A stretch of DNA of 13,221 bases, from NCBI GenBank assembly GCA_035691285.1, contig DASSJI010000135.1, positions 1 to 13,221 on the forward strand. Direction: 5' to 3'. The position numbers and the translations under genes were made by a program. Each line of letters starts with the position of its first letter. Positions within the stretch are counted from its first letter, which is position 1. The notes beneath the pieces are model-generated. The model was not told the origin of the DNA. It saw only the letters and a program-made list of their open reading frames with translations, and did no database searches. This DNA comes from DATFEN01 sp035691285. Its GTDB lineage: Bacteria > Acidobacteriota > Vicinamibacteria > Fen-336. Shown piece by piece: positions 1 to 5,902 of the stretch.

Positions 1-320
1 TGGGCGTCAGCGTGCCGAGCAAGGTGGCGGCGGCGTTCTCCCTCGGCCGCCCCGTGCTGTTCGTCGGCCCGCCCGAGTCGGAGAGCGCGCGCGCCGTCGC
101 CGAGTCCGGGGGCGGCTGGGTGGTCGCACCCGGCGACGTGCAGGGAGTGCTCGCTGCCGTGGCGGCGGCGCGCGACCCGGAGCAGCGGCGGCGCCGGGGC
201 CAGGCGGCGTACGGCTACGCCCAGGAACACTTCGACCCCGCGCGGAACACCGCGCGCATCGCAGGGTTGCTGGAGGCGGCCGCACGCGGTGACGAGCCGC
301 CCACGCCGGCTCCCTCATGA
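1..320 (+). CDS. Glycosyltransferase family 4-type, C-terminal fragment
   Basis: This is the last ~105 residues of a glycosyltransferase whose beginning lies before the window; the frame is open from base 3. The visible part matches the C-terminal, sugar-nucleotide-binding Rossmann half of GT-B enzymes of the WcaI/WbuB type. It has a PSK segment followed by GRPVLFVG, then an SE..RAV..SGGGWVV.PGD stretch where the nucleotide-sugar-binding acidic residue normally lies, then a helical tail ending in alanine-rich sequence. Such enzymes transfer a sugar from a nucleotide donor to a lipid-linked glycan on the cytoplasmic face. The stop overlaps the start of the next glycosyltransferase gene by 4 bp (ATGA), so the two are probably translationally coupled parts of one surface-polysaccharide operon. 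Donor and acceptor cannot be deduced. An internal GTG at 12 is not a believable start because the conserved domain is already under way there. Confidence 0.8.
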   Translation, partial: GVSVPSKVAAAFSLGRPVLFVGPPESESARAVAESGGGWVVAPGDVQGVLAAVAAARDPEQRRRRGQAAYGYAQEHFDPARNTARIAGLLEAAARGDEPPTPAPS

Positions 321-2374
321 GCGACGGCTCACGCCGGCACCGCCGTCTCCCGGGCTTCGTGCGTCAGTTCGGCTTGCCGCTGGCGATGGGCGGCCTGCCG
401 CTGCTGGGCATCCTGCTCCCTCCAGCCACCGAGCCGCCTCAGGCCTGGGACCAGGCCACCCATCTCCTGCTCGCGGCCGGGTACGCGAACCAGGTGACGA
501 AGGTCTCCAGCGCACCTGTCCCGGCGGACGACATGTCGAACCTCTACCCGCCGCTCTACCACCTGCTGGTCGCGGCCGTCTTCCCGTGGGTCGGGCTCAC
601 GGCCCGCGCGGCGGCGATCGTGAACGCCGTCATGCTCGTGGTCCTCGCTGCAGCGACCTACCGAGCCGCCCGCCTTCTCTTCGGTCCTGACCCGGCGCCG
701 CTCGCGGCCGGCCTGACGCTCGCATCGCCGTTCGTGAGCGCGCTGGCGTGGCAGCCGCTCCTCGACCTCACGCTGACGGCGCTGGTCGCCGCGGCTGTCG
801 CGCAGCTGCTCGCACCCCGCTTCCTCGCGACGCGCCGCGGCGTCCTGTGCACAGCGCTGCTCTGGGGCGCGGGACTCCTGGCGAAGTGGGTCTTTCCGCT
901 CTTCGTGGCGGGACCGGTCCTCGTGCGCCTGAGCGGGCCGGCGCCGCAGCCGCGGCTCCGCCTGGGGCTTGGGGGCGCCGTGCTGGGCGCAGCGCTGCTG
1001 TCGGCCACGTGGTACTGGCCTCGAGCCTCCGACCTGCCGGCGCTCGCCGGAGCGTCGGTGGCGATGGGGGAGCTCGAGGGAGACCCGCAGGGCCTCAGTG
1101 TCGAATCGTTGACCCTGTACCCCCGGCTCGTCCTCGACGTGTACTCCTCCCTGCCCACGCGCCTGTGGCTCGTGATGGCTCTGTGCATGGCCCTGGGAAT
1201 CCTTCTCCGGCGGCCGGCCGCGCTGGAGACGACGGCTCCCGCGCCTTCACGGCCCTTCATCTACCTGGGGGCCTGGCTGTTGCCCCCGTACGCCTTCTTC
1301 ACCCTGCTCCCCAACAAGGACTCGCGATATCTCGCGCCGGCCCTGCCGGCTTTCGCGATCCTCGCCGCCTGGGCCTGGTCTGCTCTGCCCCATCGTCGGG
1401 CGCGCGCCTGGGCACTGGCCCTCACCGTCTTCTACGTCGTCGCGGGACAGCTCGCAGGGCTGTCTCGGGGCGCAGGCCGCGAGGCGGCCGCCCATGAGGC
1501 GTTCTCGCTGCGGGGCCTCGCCGGGATCGTGGAGCGCGACATCGTCGCCTGGTCGCCGCCCGACGGGACCGGCTGGCCGACCGAGCGGATCGTGGAGGAG
1601 ATCGGAAGACGACTCACGCCCTTGACGCCCTCGGCCTCGCTGGCCGTGCTGCCGGACCTTCCCTACGTCAATCCGGCCTCCTTCTCGTGGGCGGCGTGCC
1701 GCCAGCGCGTCCCGCTCGAAGCCTTTCATCCCATGCGCGCCGAGACCGGGGACGGCTACTCGGCTTGGGAATACGTCGTCCTGAGACCAGCAGGCGACCA
1801 GGGCACGCGGCACGCCACGCTGCTGACAGCCGAGATCACCGCGGCGCTGCTGGCGCAGCCCGGGCTCTTCGCGCGCGTGGGCGAGTTCGATTCGCCCGGC
1901 GGAAGCCTCGTGCTGCTGCGCTCGCGCCGCACCATCCCGCCAGGAGATCTTCGGCCCGTCGCTGGCAGGATCGACCTCAGCGATCCCGCGATCCGCTGGC
2001 ATCTCGGCGAGGGCTGGAGCTTTCGCGAGCCCTGGGGCCGCTGGGCTCTCGGCGACCGGGCGGCGCTGCGCGTCCAGCTGGCGCCGGGCGCGGCGTACCG
2101 CCTGGGCCTCGTGATGAGCCCTCCCGAGGAGCTCAAGGACGGTCAGGTGGTCACGGTCCGGTATGGGGGCCACCACCTCGCCTCGATCGCGCTGACGAAT
2201 GATCCGTGGGACTGGCGCCGCTGGGAGGTGGCCATTCCCGAGCGGATCGCGACCGGCGGCATCGACACGCTCGAGTTCTCCTTCGGCGATTCTGTCGGTC
2301 CTGGTCCCGACGGTTCACGGCGCCCGCTGGCCGCGGCATTCCGTTCGGTCGACTTCACCCCGGCGGACGAATGA
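317..2374 (+). CDS. Polytopic GT-C glycosyltransferase, GT39/ArnT-like
   Basis: A 685-residue membrane protein. The N-terminal ~380 residues contain about 9-11 hydrophobic segments. The C-terminal ~300 residues are mostly soluble and probably face the periplasm. Hallmarks of the GT39/GT83 (dolichyl- or undecaprenyl-phosphate sugar transferase) superfamily are visible: Trp-Asp at 44-45 in the first extracytoplasmic loop, where the catalytic acidic residue usually sits; NLYPPLYH near 76-82; LLDLTLTAL near 148-156; LAKW near 188-191; and NKDSRYLAPALPAFAILAA near 333-351. These enzymes move a sugar from a polyprenyl-phosphate carrier to a lipid, glycan or protein outside the membrane. The C-terminal domain has a beta-rich look from about 560 onward and may recognise the acceptor. 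The ATG overlaps the upstream glycosyltransferase stop by 4 bp and has no separate ribosome site, which indicates coupling. The next gene is convergent, 24 bp away. The exact substrate is unknown. Confidence 0.78.
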   Translation: MSDGSRRHRRLPGFVRQFGLPLAMGGLPLLGILLPPATEPPQAWDQATHLLLAAGYANQVTKVSSAPVPADDMSNLYPPLYHLLVAAVFPWVGLTARAAAIVNAVMLVVLAAATYRAARLLFGPDPAPLAAGLTLASPFVSALAWQPLLDLTLTALVAAAVAQLLAPRFLATRRGVLCTALLWGAGLLAKWVFPLFVAGPVLVRLSGPAPQPRLRLGLGGAVLGAALLSATWYWPRASDLPALAGASVAMGELEGDPQGLSVESLTLYPRLVLDVYSSLPTRLWLVMALCMALGILLRRPAALETTAPAPSRPFIYLGAWLLPPYAFFTLLPNKDSRYLAPALPAFAILAAWAWSALPHRRARAWALALTVFYVVAGQLAGLSRGAGREAAAHEAFSLRGLAGIVERDIVAWSPPDGTGWPTERIVEEIGRRLTPLTPSASLAVLPDLPYVNPASFSWAACRQRVPLEAFHPMRAETGDGYSAWEYVVLRPAGDQGTRHATLLTAEITAALLAQPGLFARVGEFDSPGGSLVLLRSRRTIPPGDLRPVAGRIDLSDPAIRWHLGEGWSFREPWGRWALGDRAALRVQLAPGAAYRLGLVMSPPEELKDGQVVTVRYGGHHLASIALTNDPWDWRRWEVAIPERIATGGIDTLEFSFGDSVGPGPDGSRRPLAAAFRSVDFTPADE

Positions 2375-2398
2375 GTCCGCGCGGCCGGACCGGGGCGG

Positions 2399-3358
2399 CT
2401 AGCGGTCGAGGCTCGATCCCGCTCGGCGCGAGCGATACCAGTCGATGGTCCGGCGCAGCCCGTCCTCGAGAGTCGTCGTCGCCCGAAACCCGAACAGCGT
2501 CTCCGCACGCGACGTGTCGAGGCGGCGGTGCGGCTGGCCGTCGGGCATGCGCGCATCGAAGCGGATCTCGCCGGTGAAGCCCATCAGGCTGGCGAGCAGG
2601 GCGGCCAGCTCGGCGATACGGATCTCGACGCCGGTCCCCAGGTTCACGGGCTCGGGACCGTCGAAGGTGGCGGCGGCCATGCACAGCCCCCTGGCCGCGT
2701 CCTCGACATAGAGAAACTCCCTGGAGGCCGCTCCGGTGCCCCATGCCTCGACGGCCGCGTCTCCCCGGTCGAGAGCGCGCTGGACCTTGCCGATCAGCGC
2801 CGGGATCACGTGGGAGGAAGCGGTGTCGAAGTGGTCGCCCGGGCCGTAGAGATTGGCCGGAACCAGGTGGACGACGTTCATGCCGTGCTGCGCGCGGTAC
2901 GCCTGACCCTGCGCAAGCAGCATCCTCTTCGCCAGGCCGTAAGGTGCGTTGGTCTCCTCCGGGTAGCCGTTCCAGAGATCCTCCTCACGGAACGGGATGG
3001 GCGTCAGCTTCGGATAGGCGCACACGCTGCCGACGGTCACGACCTTGGCGACGCCATGGAGGCGGCACTCCTCGAGGAGCTGCAGGCCCATCATCAGGTT
3101 CTCGTAGAGGAACACCGCCGGATTGTCGCGGTTCGCGCCGATGCCGCCGATCCGCCCCGCGAGGTGCACGACCAGGTCCGGGCGCGCGTCCGCCAGGAGC
3201 CGGCGAGCGGCGGCTCCTTCCAACAGGTCGTAGTCACGCCTCCGGGGGACGATGACCTCCGTCGCGCCTCGGGCACGCAGCTCCCTGACGAGGTGGCCGC
3301 CGACGAAGCCGGCGCCGCCCGTGACCAGTACGCGCGCGTTGCGAAGTTCCAAGGGCAC
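2399..3358 (-). CDS. fcl: GDP-L-fucose synthase
   Basis: A 319-residue extended short-chain dehydrogenase, the usual length for the family. It converts GDP-4-keto-6-deoxy-D-mannose to GDP-L-fucose by 3,5-epimerisation and NADPH-dependent reduction. The Rossmann motif TGGAGFVG is at 13-20. The catalytic set of E. coli Fcl is preserved: Ser111 and Cys113 in GSVCAYP, Tyr140 and Lys144 in APYGLAK, and His183 in SSHVIPAL. Family signatures include GGIGANRDNP (71-80), NLYGPGDHFD (169-178), WGTGAASREFLYVEDAA (206-222) and PDGQPHRRLDTSRA (272-285). The start is GTG (3356-3358) with a purine run GAGGGG immediately before it. A TTG two codons downstream is possible because the purine run is very close to the GTG. 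The enzyme supplies fucose donor to the surface-glycan genes on the other strand. The partner gene gmd is not in the window. Loss of the second Ser of the usual GSSC motif (Val112 here) is a tolerated variation. Confidence 0.88.
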   Translation of the reverse strand: MPLELRNARVLVTGGAGFVGGHLVRELRARGATEVIVPRRRDYDLLEGAAARRLLADARPDLVVHLAGRIGGIGANRDNPAVFLYENLMMGLQLLEECRLHGVAKVVTVGSVCAYPKLTPIPFREEDLWNGYPEETNAPYGLAKRMLLAQGQAYRAQHGMNVVHLVPANLYGPGDHFDTASSHVIPALIGKVQRALDRGDAAVEAWGTGAASREFLYVEDAARGLCMAAATFDGPEPVNLGTGVEIRIAELAALLASLMGFTGEIRFDARMPDGQPHRRLDTSRAETLFGFRATTTLEDGLRRTIDWYRSRRAGSSLDR

Positions 3359-3373
3359 CCCTCGAGGCGGGCA

Positions 3374-3384
3374 CAGTCTAGCCG
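3374..3384 (-). promoter_or_regulatory. Candidate -10 region for fcl
   Basis: Read on the minus strand this is CGGCTAGACTG, containing TAGACT (4 of 6 matches to TATAAT). It lies 16 bp before the fcl GTG. I see no convincing -35 hexamer. A near-identical inverted copy serves the divergent gene at 3436-3446. Confidence 0.35.
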
Positions 3385-3394
3385 ACCGCCACGG

Positions 3395-3429
3395 GGCGCC
3401 GGCGAGGGCAATTGCTAACGGCCGGCGCC
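3395..3429. repeat. GC-rich inverted repeat in divergent intergenic region
   Basis: GGCGCCGG at 3395-3402 can pair perfectly with CCGGCGCC at 3422-3429 around a 19-nt loop. The right arm sits inside the 12-bp perfect palindrome GCCGGCGCCGGC (3421-3432). The element is centred between the two divergent -10 candidates, so a dimeric regulator site is possible. It has no T-run and points at no gene end, so a terminator is unlikely. GC-rich palindromes arise easily in this genome. Confidence 0.3.
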
Positions 3430-3435
3430 GGCTTT

Positions 3436-3446
3436 CGGTTAGACTG
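3436..3446 (+). promoter_or_regulatory. Candidate -10 region for the radical SAM gene
   Basis: CGGTTAGACTG contains TAGACT 24 bp before the TTG start of the radical SAM gene and is followed by an AT-rich stretch (GATTTTT), rare in this window. Ten of eleven bases match the inverted copy at 3374-3384. No clear -35 element is seen. Confidence 0.4.
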
Positions 3447-3469
3447 ATTTTTCCGTTGCAGGAGGTTCA

Positions 3470-4600
3470 TTGAGCAAGGACCCCACGTTCCGCGTGCTCG
3501 TCGGCGCCCCGACGCGCAGCGCTCGCTACGAGGCCTACCGGAAGGAGTGGAGCCGGCGGGAAGCCGAGCAGGATGCCTCGGACCACCCGGTCCACGTCGA
3601 CCTCGAGACGGTGGCGGTCTGCGACCTGCGCTGCGGCAGCTCCGAGGAGGACCCGCAGGGCTTCTGCCAGATCTGGACCCACGAGCACATCCGCACCCAG
3701 GGGTTCGACGAGCACACCTACCAGCGCGGCTACATGGATCCGGTGCTCTACGGCCGCATGCTCCAGCAGTGCGCGGACAGCGGCGTCAGCTCCATCAAGC
3801 TGAACTACCGGGGCGAACCCTCGCTGCACCCGCGCATCGTGTCGTTCGTGCGCGAGGCCCACGCCCTGCGCTTCCCGGACATCATGATGAACACGAACGG
3901 CAACGGCCTCGCGCGCAAGCAGCCGGACTTGTTCGCGAAGCTGGTGGAGGCCGGCATCACGGACCTGATGTTCTCCGTGGACGCCTGCGATCCCGAGACC
4001 TACGTGAGGCAGCGCGTCGGCGGGAGCTGGGAGGTGCTGCTCAACTCGGTGCGCTCGGCGGTGCGCGCCCGCGACGAGGGCCGCGGCGCGCCCGACCTCA
4101 AGATCCGGGCCTCGATCGTGCGCACGCATCTGAACGCCGAGGCCGTGGACAGCGGCCGCATGGAGGAGTTCTGGCGGGGGAAGATGGGCGTCGACTGGCT
4201 CTCGGTCAGCGAGTGCTACTTCCCCGCCGGCACCCAGCACCACTGGAAGGCGGCGGTGTGGCGGCAGATGGACTCGGAGGAGTTCCAGTGCCCCGACCCG
4301 TTCCGTCGCATGGTCGTCACCTGGGACGGCCGCCACACCATGCCGTGCTGCCAGGGTTTCACCCTCGAGATCGACGGCGGGCCGGTGGTGGCGGCGCCCG
4401 GCTTCCGCCCCATGGTCAACCTCCGCGAGGCCTGGACGAGCCCGAACTTCGAGCGGCTGCGCAACGCGCACCGTCGCAAGAGCTGGGACCGTCCCGGGCC
4501 GGAGGGCGAGCCGATCTGCCAGCACTGCGCGGTGACGAAGATGCCGACGCGCCTCGAGGTCGCCTCGTCGAAGGCCGTGCCGCTCCCGGTCCGCGGCTAG
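3470..4600 (+). CDS. Radical SAM/SPASM protein with atypical CX3CX10C motif
   Basis: A 376-residue protein read as an S-adenosylmethionine radical enzyme. The TTG start is chosen because a strong GGAGGT site (3461-3466) lies 3 bp upstream and no better start precedes the domain. In the position of the [4Fe-4S]-binding loop, after ETVAV, the cysteines are Cys51, Cys55 and Cys66, giving CX3CX10C instead of CX3CX2C; the codons are unambiguous. The rest of the core is normal: RGEP (114-117) for SAM binding, NTNGNG (141-146), and FSVDACDPETYVRQRVGGSW (168-187). A C-terminal SPASM/twitch-like region follows: Cys274-Pro, VTWDGRHTMPCC (283-294), a NLREAW segment, and CQHC at 350-353. It therefore has at least five cysteines for auxiliary clusters. 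Similar SPASM proteins occur in surface-polysaccharide loci, but the reaction here is unknown. folE follows after 21 bp on the same strand, so co-transcription is likely. It is not a QueE, which has CX14CX2C and is shorter. Confidence 0.75.
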   Translation: MSKDPTFRVLVGAPTRSARYEAYRKEWSRREAEQDASDHPVHVDLETVAVCDLRCGSSEEDPQGFCQIWTHEHIRTQGFDEHTYQRGYMDPVLYGRMLQQCADSGVSSIKLNYRGEPSLHPRIVSFVREAHALRFPDIMMNTNGNGLARKQPDLFAKLVEAGITDLMFSVDACDPETYVRQRVGGSWEVLLNSVRSAVRARDEGRGAPDLKIRASIVRTHLNAEAVDSGRMEEFWRGKMGVDWLSVSECYFPAGTQHHWKAAVWRQMDSEEFQCPDPFRRMVVTWDGRHTMPCCQGFTLEIDGGPVVAAPGFRPMVNLREAWTSPNFERLRNAHRRKSWDRPGPEGEPICQHCAVTKMPTRLEVASSKAVPLPVRG

Positions 4601-4621
4601 CCCGCCTCCCAGGAAGATCCG

Positions 4622-5191
4622 ATGTCCGCCATCCAAGACCACGTGCGCGCCATCCTCGCCGGCATCGGCGAGGATCCGGACCGCGATGGGCTGCAGAAGA
4701 CGCCGGACCGCGTCGAGAAGGCGCTCCGCTTCCTGACCCAGGGCTACTCCCAGGACGCCGAGAAGGTCCTGAACGAGGCGCTCTTCGACGTCGCCTACGA
4801 CGAGATGGTGATCATCAAGGACATCGAGGTGTTCAGCCTCTGCGAGCACCACCTGCTGCCCTTCTTCGGCAAGGCCCACGTGGCGTACCTGCCGAACGGC
4901 AAGGTCGCCGGCCTCTCGAAGATCCCGCGCCTCGTGGACATGTACGCGCGGCGGCTGCAGGTCCAGGAGCGCATGACCGTGGACATCGCCGCGGCCATCG
5001 AGCGGATCATCCGGCCGCGGGGCGTCGGCGTCGTGATCGAGGCCATGCACTTCTGCATGATGATGCGCGGCGTCGAGAAGCAGCACTCGGTCGCGGTCAC
5101 CTCCTGCATGCGCGGGGTGTTCCGCGACCAGATGCAGACCCGCGAGGAGTTCCTGAACCTGATCCGGCGCTCGAACGAGCGGTTCCCGTAG
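4622..5191 (+). CDS. folE: GTP cyclohydrolase I
   Basis: A 189-residue cytosolic enzyme that converts GTP to 7,8-dihydroneopterin triphosphate and formate. This is the first step of tetrahydrofolate synthesis and also of queuosine/7-deazaguanine synthesis. Zinc ligands correspond to Cys74 and His77 in SLCEHH and to Cys145 in HFCMMMRG; His76 matches the catalytic His112 of the E. coli enzyme. Other signatures are DPDRDGLQKTPDRVEKA (18-34), LPFFGKAHVAYLP (79-91), GLSKIPRLV (97-105) and QERMTVDIA (115-123). The length fits short bacterial type IA enzymes. The ATG is preceded by AGGAAG (4611-4616) at good spacing. It follows the radical SAM gene by 21 bp and precedes mntA by 16 bp. It may be a plain housekeeping gene or may serve the radical SAM enzyme; the sequence cannot decide. 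Confidence 0.95.
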   Translation: MSAIQDHVRAILAGIGEDPDRDGLQKTPDRVEKALRFLTQGYSQDAEKVLNEALFDVAYDEMVIIKDIEVFSLCEHHLLPFFGKAHVAYLPNGKVAGLSKIPRLVDMYARRLQVQERMTVDIAAAIERIIRPRGVGVVIEAMHFCMMMRGVEKQHSVAVTSCMRGVFRDQMQTREEFLNLIRRSNERFP

Positions 5192-5195
5192 GGTT

Positions 5196-5201
5196 TACAC
5201 T
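5196..5201 (+). promoter_or_regulatory. Candidate leaderless -10 box before mntA
   Basis: TACACT lies 6 bp before the mntA ATG in the 16-bp gap after folE, and no Shine-Dalgarno sequence is present. With a normal -10 to start-site distance, transcription would begin at or next to the A of the ATG. This would give the toxin-antitoxin pair a promoter separate from folE. The hexamer has 4 of 6 consensus matches and no evident -35. Confidence 0.35.
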
Positions 5202-5207
5202 CTCGGA

Positions 5208-5507
5208 ATGACGGGCTCGGCGGCGACGGATCTCGACGAAGTCCAGCGGATCGTCCTCGCGGGCCTTGCGCCGCATCGCGCGCAGGTGTTCCTGTTCGGG
5301 TCCCGCGCCGAGGGCCGGCCCGCGAGAGGATCGGACATCGACGTGGGAATCCTGCCTCTCGAGCCGCTGCCCCCGGGGCTCCTGACGGACATCGCCGAAG
5401 CGCTGGAGAACAGCCGGGTGCTCTACGCCGTCGACCTGGTGGACCTGTCGCGGGTCGAGCCTTCGTTCCGGGAGCGCGTCGCTCGAGAAGGCATCCGGTG
5501 GAGGTGA
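5208..5507 (+). CDS. mntA: MNT-domain nucleotidyltransferase antitoxin (MntA-type)
   Basis: A 99-residue minimal nucleotidyltransferase. It contains a perfect GSX10DXD motif: Gly31-Ser32 in FLFGSRAEG and Asp43/Asp45 in SDIDVGI. A plausible third metal ligand is Asp76 in YAVDLVDL. In characterised MntA-HepT (type VII) systems this protein neutralises the HEPN toxin by transferring AMP units from ATP to a tyrosine near the toxin active site. The intact catalytic residues suggest the same enzymatic mechanism here. The toxin-family gene follows with a 10-bp overlap, the usual antitoxin-first order for many MNT/HEPN pairs. The ATG has only a weak upstream purine stretch (CGGA) and may be translated from a leaderless message. 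Confidence 0.85.
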   Translation: MTGSAATDLDEVQRIVLAGLAPHRAQVFLFGSRAEGRPARGSDIDVGILPLEPLPPGLLTDIAEALENSRVLYAVDLVDLSRVEPSFRERVAREGIRWR

Positions 5508-5890
5508 AGCGCCGCGCCGCCCTGGCGCGGCGAGCCGTCGCCACCCTGGCGAGCGTGCTGCAGGAGCCGAAGAGCGCGCTGGTCCGCGACGCCGCGATCC
5601 AGCGGTTCGAGTACAGCTTCGAGGCCGTGTGGAAGGCGACGCAGCGCTACCTCCGCGACGTCGAAGGCGTCGACGTGGCGTCCCCTGTGGCCGCCATCCG
5701 GAAGGCCTCGGCCGTGGGCCTGCTGGACGAGGCGGCCGCCCGCCTGGCCCTCGAGATGGTGGGCGACCGGAACCTGACCGTGCACACCTACAACGAGCCG
5801 CTGGCGGAGGAGATCTTCGGACGCCTGCCTCGCTACGTGAAGCTCCTCGTTTCCTGGAGCGACGCCCTCGCGACCAGGATCGGCGACTGA
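5498..5890 (+). CDS. hepT: HEPN-domain toxin (HepT-type, HI0074 family)
   Basis: A 130-residue all-helical protein of the family formerly called nucleotidyltransferase substrate-binding protein (HI0074-like). The family signature is IQRFEYSFEAVWKATQRYL at 34-52. The HEPN RNase motif RX4HXY is intact: Arg91, His96 and Tyr98 in RNLTVHTY. In studied systems the Arg/His form the RNase site of a dimer that cuts RNA, and the Tyr is the residue AMPylated by the partner. I therefore predict an active toxin rather than a remnant. The GTG start at 5498 is preceded by AGAAGG (5486-5491) at 6-bp spacing; a second GTG at 5504 would give a GTGA overlap and loses only two residues. It ends 12 bp before the convergent purH stop. 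Such pairs act in plasmid or genomic-island maintenance or phage defence; no mobile-element genes are visible nearby. Confidence 0.85.
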   Translation: MEVKRRAALARRAVATLASVLQEPKSALVRDAAIQRFEYSFEAVWKATQRYLRDVEGVDVASPVAAIRKASAVGLLDEAAARLALEMVGDRNLTVHTYNEPLAEEIFGRLPRYVKLLVSWSDALATRIGD

Positions 5891-5902
5891 AGCTCCCCGC
5901 CC

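Noticed and set aside
3470..4600. QueE (7-carboxy-7-deazaguanine synthase) because folE is adjacent
   Set aside because: QueE has CX14CX2C and about 200-250 residues; this protein has CX3CX10C, a SPASM-type end and 376 residues.
3467..5086. Long minus-strand open frame of 539 codons opposite the radical SAM gene and folE
   Set aside because: Its protein is a His/Arg/Leu/Val-rich mirror of the GC-rich codons of the real genes, with no motif; the plus-strand genes carry clear family signatures.
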